DNA of 58,091 bases from Candidatus Methanophagales archaeon (GTDB taxonomy: Archaea > Halobacteriota > Syntropharchaeia > Alkanophagales > Methanospirareceae): positions 1 through 58,091 of the forward strand of contig JAFNKG010000008.1 of NCBI GenBank assembly GCA_017883965.1. The letters are read 5' to 3'. A model generated the notes under the pieces. That model did no database searches and was not told the origin of the DNA. It worked only from the letters and a program-made list of their open reading frames with translations. How positions within the stretch are numbered: the stretch's first letter is position 1; each line of letters opens with the position of its first letter. Position numbers and translations under genes: made by a program. Below are positions 42,513-50,483 of the stretch, one piece after another.

Positions 42513-43898
42513 TTAGTTTCGATATTTAAATATATCCACAAGGTCATAGCAGAGGTATCCTTCCTCCTTTAATTTTTCTTTTCCTTCTAATCTCTTTGCA
42601 ATTAGTCCAAAATGTTCCGTCCGCGTTCCTTTATTCCAATCAACAAATTTGGATTTCTCTTCCAATTCCGCCAGAATCCCCCTCGCTCTCTCCAATTCCA
42701 AATCACTCCATTTTACCTCGAAAAATGCTATCTCTTTACTTTCTTCATTTAATGCAACCAAGTCAATCTCTTTATCTTTTTGCCACCATCTTCCAAGTTC
42801 GGTGAATGCAAAAGGCAGTTCCTCTTCCCATAGAAACTCCATGCAAATTTTCTCAAATACAAATCCAAGATACGAGTTAAAATCCTCTCCGATTAAATCA
42901 AATAATCTCTCTGTTCTTCCCTCCTCTACTAACGATTTGTATGGATAAACATATCTGAACCAAAAATTAAAATAATTGTCATTGAAGACATATCTTGCAT
43001 TTCTCACCTCCTTCTTCTGTGTCACCGGATACTCTTTCCTTACCACCCGGATTATTGCAAGATTGTCGAGATATTTGGATATAATGCTTTTATCCAATTT
43101 TGTAAAATTCACGATTTCACCAAATCCATGTTTTCCATAAGCAATCGCCTTCAGTATTGAGAAATATCTTGCGGTTTCTCTCAGTTCCTCTTTTAATAAA
43201 ATCTCTGCCTCCTGATAGAGGAACCGCCCAACCCTGAATATATTCTCCTTCAAGTTCGCCTCAAAATTTAATCCTGGATTAAATTTCAAGATATAAAGGG
43301 GGATACCGTCCGTTATTCCATAAACCTTAACAAGTTCTTCCATAGAATAGGGCAAAAATTCACCGAGATACTTAAATTTAAGCGGTTGTAATTGTAGTTG
43401 TGCAGTTCTCCGCCCATAGAGTGGTGCTTGATAATCTAACGTATAATCTTCCATCATTGAAATAGAAGACCCAAGTAAAACAAGACAAACCTCCTTTTCC
43501 GAGAGAATTAAATCCCATATCTTCTGAAATATCGATGGTATTGCCTTATTAGACTCTATGAGATATGGAAATTCATCAATAACTATTATAACCCTTTCTT
43601 TTAACAATCTTTCAAATTCCCTGAAAAGTTCTATCCAATCGGTAAATTCTACCTTTTCAAAAAGTGAATTTTGAATATGTGAAGAAATTGCTTTTTGCAT
43701 TTCTTTTATATTGTCTCTATCTGTTCTCGTATCAGCAAGGAAATAGATGTGTTTCTCATCTTTTATAAACTGTTTTATCAATTCGGTCTTTCCAATCCTT
43801 CTTCTCCCATAGATTATAATAAGCGTGGATTTATTCTGGTTGTATGTATCCTCCAACAATCGCAATTCATTCTCCCTATCTACAAATTGTTGAAACAT
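42513..43898 (-). CDS. Archaeal AAA ATPase with DUF234-like C-terminus, 461 aa
   Basis: Paralogue of the adjacent ATPase. Walker A IIYGRRRIGKTELIKQF near 28-44, Walker B VIIVIDEFPYLIE near 97-109, the LGSSISMMEDYTLDYQAPLYGR segment, a winged-helix region, and the FFEVKWSDLELERA nuclease-like motif. Outside the last ~88 codons it is only moderately similar to its neighbour, so the shared 3' tract is recent. A TATA-like box at 43921-43933 lies about 25 bases before the start. Function unknown. Confidence 0.87.
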   Translation of the reverse strand: MFQQFVDRENELRLLEDTYNQNKSTLIIIYGRRRIGKTELIKQFIKDEKHIYFLADTRTDRDNIKEMQKAISSHIQNSLFEKVEFTDWIELFREFERLLKERVIIVIDEFPYLIESNKAIPSIFQKIWDLILSEKEVCLVLLGSSISMMEDYTLDYQAPLYGRRTAQLQLQPLKFKYLGEFLPYSMEELVKVYGITDGIPLYILKFNPGLNFEANLKENIFRVGRFLYQEAEILLKEELRETARYFSILKAIAYGKHGFGEIVNFTKLDKSIISKYLDNLAIIRVVRKEYPVTQKKEVRNARYVFNDNYFNFWFRYVYPYKSLVEEGRTERLFDLIGEDFNSYLGFVFEKICMEFLWEEELPFAFTELGRWWQKDKEIDLVALNEESKEIAFFEVKWSDLELERARGILAELEEKSKFVDWNKGTRTEHFGLIAKRLEGKEKLKEEGYLCYDLVDIFKYRN

Positions 43899-43950
43899 GA
43901 TTATGATAATTGTATTTCAACTATTTAAATATGTTTTATCTTCCGGTGAA

Positions 43951-43987
43951 AATTCGCGTTCCTTTCTTCTATCAATAAACTCTTTTT
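43951..43987 (-). pseudogene. 5'-end remnant of a third ATPase copy
   Basis: These bases match 42458-42493 (the codons for the KEFIDRRKE region of the first ATPase) with one mismatch by eye. The remnant lies upstream of the second ATPase, in the same orientation, and does not resemble that gene's own 5' end. Confidence 0.6.
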
Positions 43988-44038
43988 GGATCTCGATTTC
44001 TTACCAATTATCGGTATTACACCTTTATTCTTATAAAG

Positions 44039-45049
44039 CTATTCAGGCTCGAAATATGAACTCAACGCCTTAAATATATACCCTAAACCCGCGGTAGAAG
44101 TAAAAACAAGCAAAAATATCAACTGCCCAAACGCAACCACAGATTTCGCCTTAACTCTTCCAGCAATGCTTCCAAACAAGCTTTTTACAAATTTCTCCTC
44201 CTCGCTTATCGAATACCCCTGCTCTTTCATCACCCTCTTCGAGTAACCCTGCCAAAAAGCTCGTCTCAAAAGAAATCGCATTTTCAACCTGTCAGGAAAA
44301 ACCTTATGATAAACAACCGCATCAGGATTGTAAACAACACCCCTTCCAAACTTCCCCTTCATTCTCTCGCACAATTCCGTCTCTTCACTCTGCAGAAGTC
44401 CTTTCCCTTTAACGCCCATTTCACCTCTAAATCCACCCAGCGCTTTCAGCACATCCGCTTTAAAACTAAGATTAGACCCAAACGTATTTCTTACCTCGGT
44501 TACTTCTTCAGGAAATCCCTTATACGTTGCACCAATCAGCCAGTAATACTCCTCAGGCAAAAGCCTCGGCTTCTTTGAAACCCACTTTGGCAGCAATTTC
44601 CCACCTGCCGCTATTGCTTCTTTTTCTTCGTACATTTTCACAAGCTCTTTTATCCAATTCTTATCTGCAACCGCATCGTCGTCGAAAAAAGCAATTATAT
44701 CCCCTTTCGCTTCCTTAATACCTCTGTTCCTGCTTTCTGAAAGTCCTAAGTTCTTTTCGTTTAATGTTATTTTATTAGCTTTAATTCCACTTTTCAGGAT
44801 TTTATCGTACAATTCCTTGTTCCCATCAACTACCACGATTATCTCCAAATTATTGTAACTTTGCGAAAGAAGGCTATTTATTGCTTCTTTAAAGTCGCCG
44901 TACCTCTCGCTTCGGTGCGTGCATATTATGATAGATACAAGCATGGGCTTGACACCTTTTACATTTATGATTCCTTCTCTACGAAACATTTTATCTTTAT
45001 CTCCAAAAACAGGCAAAGAGTGCTGAATCGATTTGAAAATTTTCTTCAT
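44039..45049 (-). CDS. GT2-family glycosyltransferase with C-terminal membrane segment, 336 aa
   Basis: GT-A transferase resembling archaeal N-glycosylation transferases. VSIIICTHRSERYGDF begins the fold near residue 37, FFDDDAVADKNW holds the DxD near 117, and a hydrophobic segment lies near the C-terminus (VVAFGQLIFLLVFTSTAGL). ATG 45049 has GGTGGG upstream; ATG 44944, just before the fold, is an alternative with GGTGTC. The start overlaps the stop of a 31-residue membrane peptide by 4 bases. The 3' ~240 bases recur as a fragment at 40775-41017. Confidence 0.88.
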   Translation of the reverse strand: MKKIFKSIQHSLPVFGDKDKMFRREGIINVKGVKPMLVSIIICTHRSERYGDFKEAINSLLSQSYNNLEIIVVVDGNKELYDKILKSGIKANKITLNEKNLGLSESRNRGIKEAKGDIIAFFDDDAVADKNWIKELVKMYEEKEAIAAGGKLLPKWVSKKPRLLPEEYYWLIGATYKGFPEEVTEVRNTFGSNLSFKADVLKALGGFRGEMGVKGKGLLQSEETELCERMKGKFGRGVVYNPDAVVYHKVFPDRLKMRFLLRRAFWQGYSKRVMKEQGYSISEEEKFVKSLFGSIAGRVKAKSVVAFGQLIFLLVFTSTAGLGYIFKALSSYFEPE

Positions 45050-45141
45050 ATCCCACCCACCAAAATTTCCCTGACAATAATGCCGACAAGTAACGCAAAG
45101 GTTATGCTTACAAGTGTCCCGATTAAATAGTACTCAGCCAT
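45046..45141 (-). CDS. 31-residue single-span membrane peptide
   Basis: Minus-strand frame from ATG 45141 coding a peptide with one hydrophobic span (LIGTLVSITFALLVGIIV) between charged ends. Its stop overlaps the GT2 start codon (ATGA). It may be a real small protein, a translational coupler, or the N-terminus of a larger membrane protein cut down by recombination, since it follows a truncated SatD-like frame. Confidence 0.4.
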   Translation of the reverse strand: MAEYYLIGTLVSITFALLVGIIVREILVGGI

Positions 45142-45150
45142 TTTTCTGGT

Positions 45151-45369
45151 TCAATTCCTAATCTGAACCATTTCTGGTTCAATAAATCCGCCACCGCCTT
45201 TTCTGCATCTCTCCATAAATTTTGCAGGTATCTCTTCGCCAAATCTTCTGTTGACTATTCTCAAAGCATTTTTTAATTCTTCTTGAACTTCCGCTCGGGC
45301 TTCCAGTCTTCTCGAAGACTTCAAATCGCCAGTTACAATCACATACCTATTCTGCAATGTGCGAATCAT
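45151..45369 (-). pseudogene. N-terminal fragment of a SatD-like protein
   Basis: RYVIVTGDLKSSRRLEARAEVQ near the N-terminus is the opening pattern of SatD-family proteins, which are over 200 residues long. Here only about 50 residues fit before the sequence changes to a Gly-rich tail and stops. Direct copies of TTTCTGGTTCAAT near 45143 and 45170 mark the region of the break. Probably a decayed gene. Confidence 0.5.
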
Positions 45370-45436
45370 TTATTCTATTTAGATATTTATTTTTTATGTC
45401 TTATATCTTATGGTGTACGAAATTTTTATAAACTAT

Positions 45437-46558
45437 CTACAACATCTTCAAAACATCTTTTATCGCATCTATCCTCGCGTCTGTCTTAAATGCGGTATCA
45501 GAAAAATGCGTTCTACTCGCAGAAAAACCATTCGAACGCAAGGCATCAATTAAGGAAGTGATGGATGATGGAGGAACTTTCAAAGCCTTGCATATCGCAT
45601 GATGCTCATAATAAAACGGTATGTCCAGTTCATGTCTGCACGTGTCAACGATTTTCATTGCTTCTTTCTTCTTACCGAGCGCTCTTTTTCCCAGTTCCTC
45701 GTGCACCTGCTCGCAAAACCGCTTCTCTTTTATCGCAGCTATATACAGGGGACCTGCAATGCGCATTTTCCTGCCACAGAGGTTGCATTTATTTTCCACG
45801 CGCATTTCCAGCATATCAGAATATGAAAAAGCGAATCTATTGCCGCAAGAGAAGCAATGTGCGATGAAACCGAGTTTTTTCATGCAGGCATCTGCTTTTT
45901 TCGCTCCGTTTTCCACTTGTGCTATGATTCTTATGAAATGCGCCATAGAATAAGATAGCAGCGGCTGTATCGCTCTGTCATATTTGCACAACTCGCGTGT
46001 TACTTTACCAAGGAGAATACGTGTTGCCATCTCCTTATGATATTCGGTGTTAAGCGGTTTCGCATCGTATTTCCGCACGCCACCGGTATGAGCGCCGCAT
46101 AAAGGTGCGGTGTCTGTCGCTGTGACCAACAACAGTTTCTTTACCGATCTGCAAGCGGCATCCAGAAACGGAACTGGCGACCCAAAAGGGTCTATATCCA
46201 CCAGATCGTATTTGTTTTGCAGTAGAAGCACGTTAGCATTTTCGTTATACGCGTTCGATATTTCTTCTATCTCGTTCAGTCTTATATTTCGGTTTATGAG
46301 TTCGTAAGCGGGCTCGCTTCGGTCGTTGATAGCTACGGACAGTCCAAATTCGTTCGCTACTCTAATTCCTCTTATGCCTGTCCCTGCAAGTGCGTCTATG
46401 TATGTCAGATGTTGTGAAGGAAGATAGGAAACAAAAGTAGAAATACTCGCTATGTCTATGTCCCGGCACAGTTCCATCTTTGTATTATAAAAGATGTACT
46501 TTGTGGGTTGTTTCGGTACTAATATCTTCGTGGTTCCTTCTTTTGTTTCTGAAAACAT
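45437..46558 (-). CDS. trm1: tRNA (guanine26-N2)-dimethyltransferase, 373 aa
   Basis: Methylates G26 of tRNA using SAM. DALAGTGIRGIRVANEFG near residue 58 is motif I; DIDPFGSPVPFLDAA near 121 is the DPFG active-site motif; the C-terminal domain has CFSCGNRF and CNLCGRKM, two CxxC pairs for zinc, and a winged-helix-like end. The length is typical of archaeal Trm1. A palindromic TATA-like box (46583-46594) lies about 30 bases upstream, with no ribosome-binding site, so the mRNA may be leaderless. Confidence 0.95.
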   Translation of the reverse strand: MFSETKEGTTKILVPKQPTKYIFYNTKMELCRDIDIASISTFVSYLPSQHLTYIDALAGTGIRGIRVANEFGLSVAINDRSEPAYELINRNIRLNEIEEISNAYNENANVLLLQNKYDLVDIDPFGSPVPFLDAACRSVKKLLLVTATDTAPLCGAHTGGVRKYDAKPLNTEYHKEMATRILLGKVTRELCKYDRAIQPLLSYSMAHFIRIIAQVENGAKKADACMKKLGFIAHCFSCGNRFAFSYSDMLEMRVENKCNLCGRKMRIAGPLYIAAIKEKRFCEQVHEELGKRALGKKKEAMKIVDTCRHELDIPFYYEHHAICKALKVPPSSITSLIDALRSNGFSASRTHFSDTAFKTDARIDAIKDVLKML

Positions 46559-46582
46559 TTGTTATTGGGAAAACTATAGCAA

Positions 46583-46594
46583 GTTATTTATATA
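46583..46594. promoter_or_regulatory. Palindromic TATA-like box upstream of trm1
   Basis: GTTATTTATATA / TTATATAAATAA, centred about 30 bases before the trm1 ATG; its symmetry could also fire rightward toward 46698. Confidence 0.5.
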
Positions 46595-46697
46595 ACTTTA
46601 CCCAATTGGGAGTGTGGAGGTAATAAATGGGTGGATATACGATGTTGATGTCGGATAATACCAGAATTAGGTGCAATCGCTAAAATAAGGTGATAAT

Positions 46698-47441
46698 ATG
46701 AAGACAAGAAGAGAAAAAATTATAGCAAAGGCGATAGAGATACTCAAATCAGATCCTAATGGCATTCGTTACTCTGACCTTGTGAGAAAAATAGATAGGG
46801 AATTTCCAGAGATTCCTGTTAATACTATTCATGGGGTAGTTTGGAATTTAGAAACACAGGTACCTAACGAAGTCTATAAGCCTGCACGAGGACTTTTTCG
46901 CCATGTTACATTTAAAGAAGAGGAAATTAGTGAAAAGGGGCAGAAGCCATCTTTGGAAGGTGAAAAAATAAAAGAAGAGGACTTTTATAAACCTTTCGCA
47001 AATTGGCTTGTTAACGAATTAGAAGAATGCACTAAAGCAATATCCTTAGGAGGAAATAGGTTTAGAGATAAATGGGGAACACCAGATGTAATGGGAAAAC
47101 GGGAACCAAGTAGAAGCGACATTGTTAAAGCACCTACCGAGATTGTTTCAGCAGAAATAAAGATTGATACACGAGATTTAATTACAGCATTTGGACAAAG
47201 TTGTTCATATAAGCTATTTAGTCATAAATCATACATAGTGGTCCCCAAAAATTCATCCCAGGATGATATCTCAAAACTGGATTCTTTATGTTTAATTTTT
47301 GGGATAGGTTTGGTTTTACTCGATAATAGTAATGTAAATGATCCCAAATTTGAAATTAGAGTCCGACCGCTCAAACATGAGCCTGATATGTTCTATGTAA
47401 ACAAATATATGAAACTGATTGAGAAAGAGTTATTTGGATAG
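46698..47441 (+). CDS. Winged-helix plus PD-(D/E)XK nuclease-like protein, 247 aa
   Basis: Residues 1-72 form a DNA-binding-like winged helix (AIEILKSDPNGIRYSDLVRK, HGVVWNLE). Residues 90-240 look like a restriction-endonuclease fold: ISLGGNRFRDKWGTPDVMG supplies Pro-Asp130, and VSAEIKIDTRD supplies Glu153-x-Lys155, the PD...ExK active site; SCSYKLFSHKSYIVVP continues the fold. Predicted DNA-cleaving protein, plausibly in defence, with specificity unknown. GGTGAT precedes ATG 46698. It is followed within about 20 bases by attC-like element B and then by the HEPN/NB-ARC/TPR gene. Confidence 0.7.
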   Translation: MKTRREKIIAKAIEILKSDPNGIRYSDLVRKIDREFPEIPVNTIHGVVWNLETQVPNEVYKPARGLFRHVTFKEEEISEKGQKPSLEGEKIKEEDFYKPFANWLVNELEECTKAISLGGNRFRDKWGTPDVMGKREPSRSDIVKAPTEIVSAEIKIDTRDLITAFGQSCSYKLFSHKSYIVVPKNSSQDDISKLDSLCLIFGIGLVLLDNSNVNDPKFEIRVRPLKHEPDMFYVNKYMKLIEKELFG

Positions 47442-47462
47442 TGATATGATAAAAGCGACTAC

Positions 47463-47553
47463 GCCTAACAGAGCGTATCTGGCTTCGTGTCTTTGGCACT
47501 TTGTCCAAATCCAGCCTAACGGCCGGAATTCAGATACGCTTGGACCGTTATGC
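47463..47553 (+). repeat. attC-like palindromic element B
   Basis: Outer arms GCCTAAC (47463-47469) and GTTATGC (47547-47553); inner arms AGCGTATCTG (47472-47481) and CAGATACGCT (47531-47540), identical to those of element A 43 kb away. GCCTAAC fits the integron RYYYAAC core; GTTATGC is one base off GTTRRRY. It follows the nuclease-like ORF by about 20 bases. The remaining bases 47554-47786 hold AT-rich sequence and no gene I can support. Confidence 0.6.
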
Positions 47554-47786
47554 ACCATTGAATTGCGTTTTAAAAATTCTCCACCTCCAAGCTTGCAGAA
47601 AATAGATAGTAGGCTAAATCTGTCAAGAGCAAAAGACTTTATAGTATCAAATAAATTGGATTAATACCATGATATTAAAGGTGATATTAATAATGTATAG
47701 TAATAAAATAAAAATAAAGGGGCATAATAATGTTGGACAAAGTATTGTGCGGCATGTTCCTCTCAAAGATATAAATGGTGATTTGT

Positions 47787-50267
47787 ATGGATATGCCAGG
47801 AAGAGTTAATATTGTGGAAGAGCTTATTTATCAAAAACATTATAAAAACGCAATAGAGGAATGTCTGGGAATTTTAGAAGAAGTTCTTAGAAAGACGTAT
47901 AAAGATATTTCAATTACGCTGTCTGTAGAAGAAAAGAAAAAACTTTTAGAAGTAGAAGAAGAGACTGGTAAGGGAAAAAGCATAGATAAACTTGAGCTTG
48001 GCCAGTTAATTGCTATCTTCGAGAAAGGAAGTCTTTTCAAAAAAGTAAAATCACCCGGAGATAAGGATATTCGTTATTTTTCAAAATCACTCCTTCATTT
48101 AATTAATAATATTCGCGTTGCATGTACTCATCATGGGTATATGAGTAATGAAATGGAGGCACATTTTGTTGAATACACCACAAAGAATATACTATTGGAG
48201 CTAGGAGACTTAAAAACTAAAGTAAAACAAGAAGAGTCAGAAGATGAAGTGGCTATTACTCAACCTATTGAAAAGAAATTAGATTTGAATAATATGCCTC
48301 CACCAGATTACTATGAATTTGTTGGAAGAGCCGATTATATTGAAGAAGCAATGAAGCTCCTTACAGGAAGGGCATATGTTATATCAGTTGATGGGATTGG
48401 CGGGGTAGGAAAATCAGCACTCGCTTATGAAGTGGCTTTAAAATGTTGGAAGGAAAAATTATTTGATGCTGTTGTTTGGGTGAGTGCAAAATCTGAGCGA
48501 CTTAAAATCACAGGTATTGAAGATATTGTTCCCAGCTTAACTACTTATGATAGTTTGATTGACACAATCTTATCTGTTCTTGGGTTTAATCCAAAATCTC
48601 ATGAAACAATGGAAGATAAAAGAATAACCGCGGATAAAATATTAGAAGAAGTAAAAACACTTTTAGTTGTTGATAATTTGGAAACCGTTGACGATCAAGA
48701 TGTTCTTGGTTTTCTTAAAGAACTACCAGATCCCTCAAAGGCTCTGGTTACGAGCAGAAAAAGAATAGGAGAAGTTGAGAGAGTTCTTCAATTAAAAGAG
48801 TTTACGCCCGAAGAATCAAGAGAATTATTAGAGGTAGAATGTAAATATAGAAAATTGGATTTTTCTAAAATAGATAAGTATTCTGAAAAATTACATGAGT
48901 TGACCGGAGGAATACCATTAGCATTGAAAATTATTGTTGGTTGGTTAGAAAGTAGATTGAGTGTGGAGAAAATAATGGAGAATCTAAAAAATGGAGGAGA
49001 TGACATCCTTAGTTTCTGTTTTAAAGAAAGTTATGAAAATCTTATGGACGATGATGCCCGTAAAGTATTTTCAATTTTTCCTGTACTTCCACAATTCGCT
49101 ACAAAAGAACAAATTGGTGCTGCAAGTATGATAGAAGGAAAACGGTTAGATAAAGCATTAGAAACTTTAACCAATCTTGCTTTATTAAATATATCAGAAG
49201 AGGAGATAGAAGAAGAAAAAGTTATTTTTTATAGCATGCTTCCTTTGACTTTGAAATTTTCACAATCAAAACTATCCGAAAAGAGAGGGCTTGAAAAAGA
49301 TGCAAGAAAAGCATTAGCCAAATATTTTGAACTTCATATGGGTACACAAGAAGCATTAAAGCAATATGGTCTTGCACTAGAGGATTTAGGAGGACCGTTT
49401 AAAAGCGAGAAAGGAAGAATGTCCGCAATCATTGCAAATCTCGCTTTAGCGACTTATCAAAGAGGAAATTATAGAAAAGCAATTCGATTATTTAAACAAG
49501 CAATAAAAACAGATCGAAAATTATCATATTCATACCAGATGTGGGCTACAGTAGAGAGACAAGAAGGGAATTACGGAAAGGCTAATGAATTGTTTGCTGA
49601 AGCTTCTAAACTAAATCCCAATAACCCCATTATCTGGAGTTCATGGGCAATGCTAAAGAAGGATGAAGGAGATTTGATTTCTGCTGAGAACATGCTAGAA
49701 AAGGCACAGCCTTTAAGACCGGACAATTCACGTTTATTTCAACAACTAGCAGTAGTCAAAAGTATGTTAAAGAAGTTTGATGATGCTATTAAAATAAGCA
49801 AAAATAAAATTAATAAATCTCCAAAATCAAAAAATGAGCGCTTTATGAATGTTGCATTTTTAGCTAGCCTCGGTGAAACTTATTTTAAATGGGGTTTGTC
49901 CTATCAGGATAGGCAGGATCTATTTGGTGCACTGGAAAAATTTCAAGAAGGGATTGGACTTATTGAAGAATTATCTAAATTTGCAATAGCAGATCATTGG
50001 CGTATAATTAAAGAAATAAAGAAATTAAAAAGAGCATGTGGAATTGTGCTAAGAAGAATCGGAGAATATGATAAATCAAAAATCAATCTCCAAGAATCCC
50101 TTTATTCCTCTCCTATTAACATGTTTCAAGAAAATCACAACAGAGAAGTATATCTTGACATTGTATTAACAATGAAATATGCCGGAGAAAGAGAGGATAT
50201 GATTAAACTTGCAGAAAAATGTAAAAATGAATATAATGATGACAGGTTTATTGAATATATAAAATAA
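47787..50267 (+). CDS. HEPN-like / NB-ARC ATPase / TPR protein, 826 aa
   Basis: STAND-type signalling ATPase, probably anti-phage or regulatory. Numbered from ATG 47775: residues 1-150 are helical and contain RVACTHHG, in which Arg114-x4-His119 matches the HEPN RNase motif; the NB-ARC domain has FVGRADYIEEA near 182, Walker A GIGGVGKS at 207-214, Walker B LLVVDNLE at 296-303 and TSRKR; residues of about 530-820 carry TPR-like repeats (ATYQRGNYRKAIRLFKQAIK, EGNYGKANELFAEASKLNP). ATG 47787, with GGTGATTT upstream, is preferred as the start. Adjacent to the winged-helix/nuclease gene across element B. Confidence 0.82.
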   Translation: MDMPGRVNIVEELIYQKHYKNAIEECLGILEEVLRKTYKDISITLSVEEKKKLLEVEEETGKGKSIDKLELGQLIAIFEKGSLFKKVKSPGDKDIRYFSKSLLHLINNIRVACTHHGYMSNEMEAHFVEYTTKNILLELGDLKTKVKQEESEDEVAITQPIEKKLDLNNMPPPDYYEFVGRADYIEEAMKLLTGRAYVISVDGIGGVGKSALAYEVALKCWKEKLFDAVVWVSAKSERLKITGIEDIVPSLTTYDSLIDTILSVLGFNPKSHETMEDKRITADKILEEVKTLLVVDNLETVDDQDVLGFLKELPDPSKALVTSRKRIGEVERVLQLKEFTPEESRELLEVECKYRKLDFSKIDKYSEKLHELTGGIPLALKIIVGWLESRLSVEKIMENLKNGGDDILSFCFKESYENLMDDDARKVFSIFPVLPQFATKEQIGAASMIEGKRLDKALETLTNLALLNISEEEIEEEKVIFYSMLPLTLKFSQSKLSEKRGLEKDARKALAKYFELHMGTQEALKQYGLALEDLGGPFKSEKGRMSAIIANLALATYQRGNYRKAIRLFKQAIKTDRKLSYSYQMWATVERQEGNYGKANELFAEASKLNPNNPIIWSSWAMLKKDEGDLISAENMLEKAQPLRPDNSRLFQQLAVVKSMLKKFDDAIKISKNKINKSPKSKNERFMNVAFLASLGETYFKWGLSYQDRQDLFGALEKFQEGIGLIEELSKFAIADHWRIIKEIKKLKRACGIVLRRIGEYDKSKINLQESLYSSPINMFQENHNREVYLDIVLTMKYAGEREDMIKLAEKCKNEYNDDRFIEYIK

Positions 50268-50483
50268 GCGTTATGAGCATTTGCAATGACTTTACAGGTA
50301 GAATATTAATCAAAATATCTTGATACCATTTCATCCACAATTTTCTGCGCACACCAAATTAAGAGTCAGTCCGACAATTCGAAATCTGAAGAAAAAGAAA
50401 GAAAAACTTTAAATTTAAATCCCAAAAAGAAGCAAAATTTTTTGTGTTAAAAGCTATAGGACAGCCTCTGCAAGAAAGAAAAC

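Noticed and set aside
46627-46683. 18-codon frame after GTGGAGGT upstream of the nuclease-like gene
   Set aside because: Good ribosome-binding site, but too short and unsupported by any protein similarity; may be a leader or a remnant.
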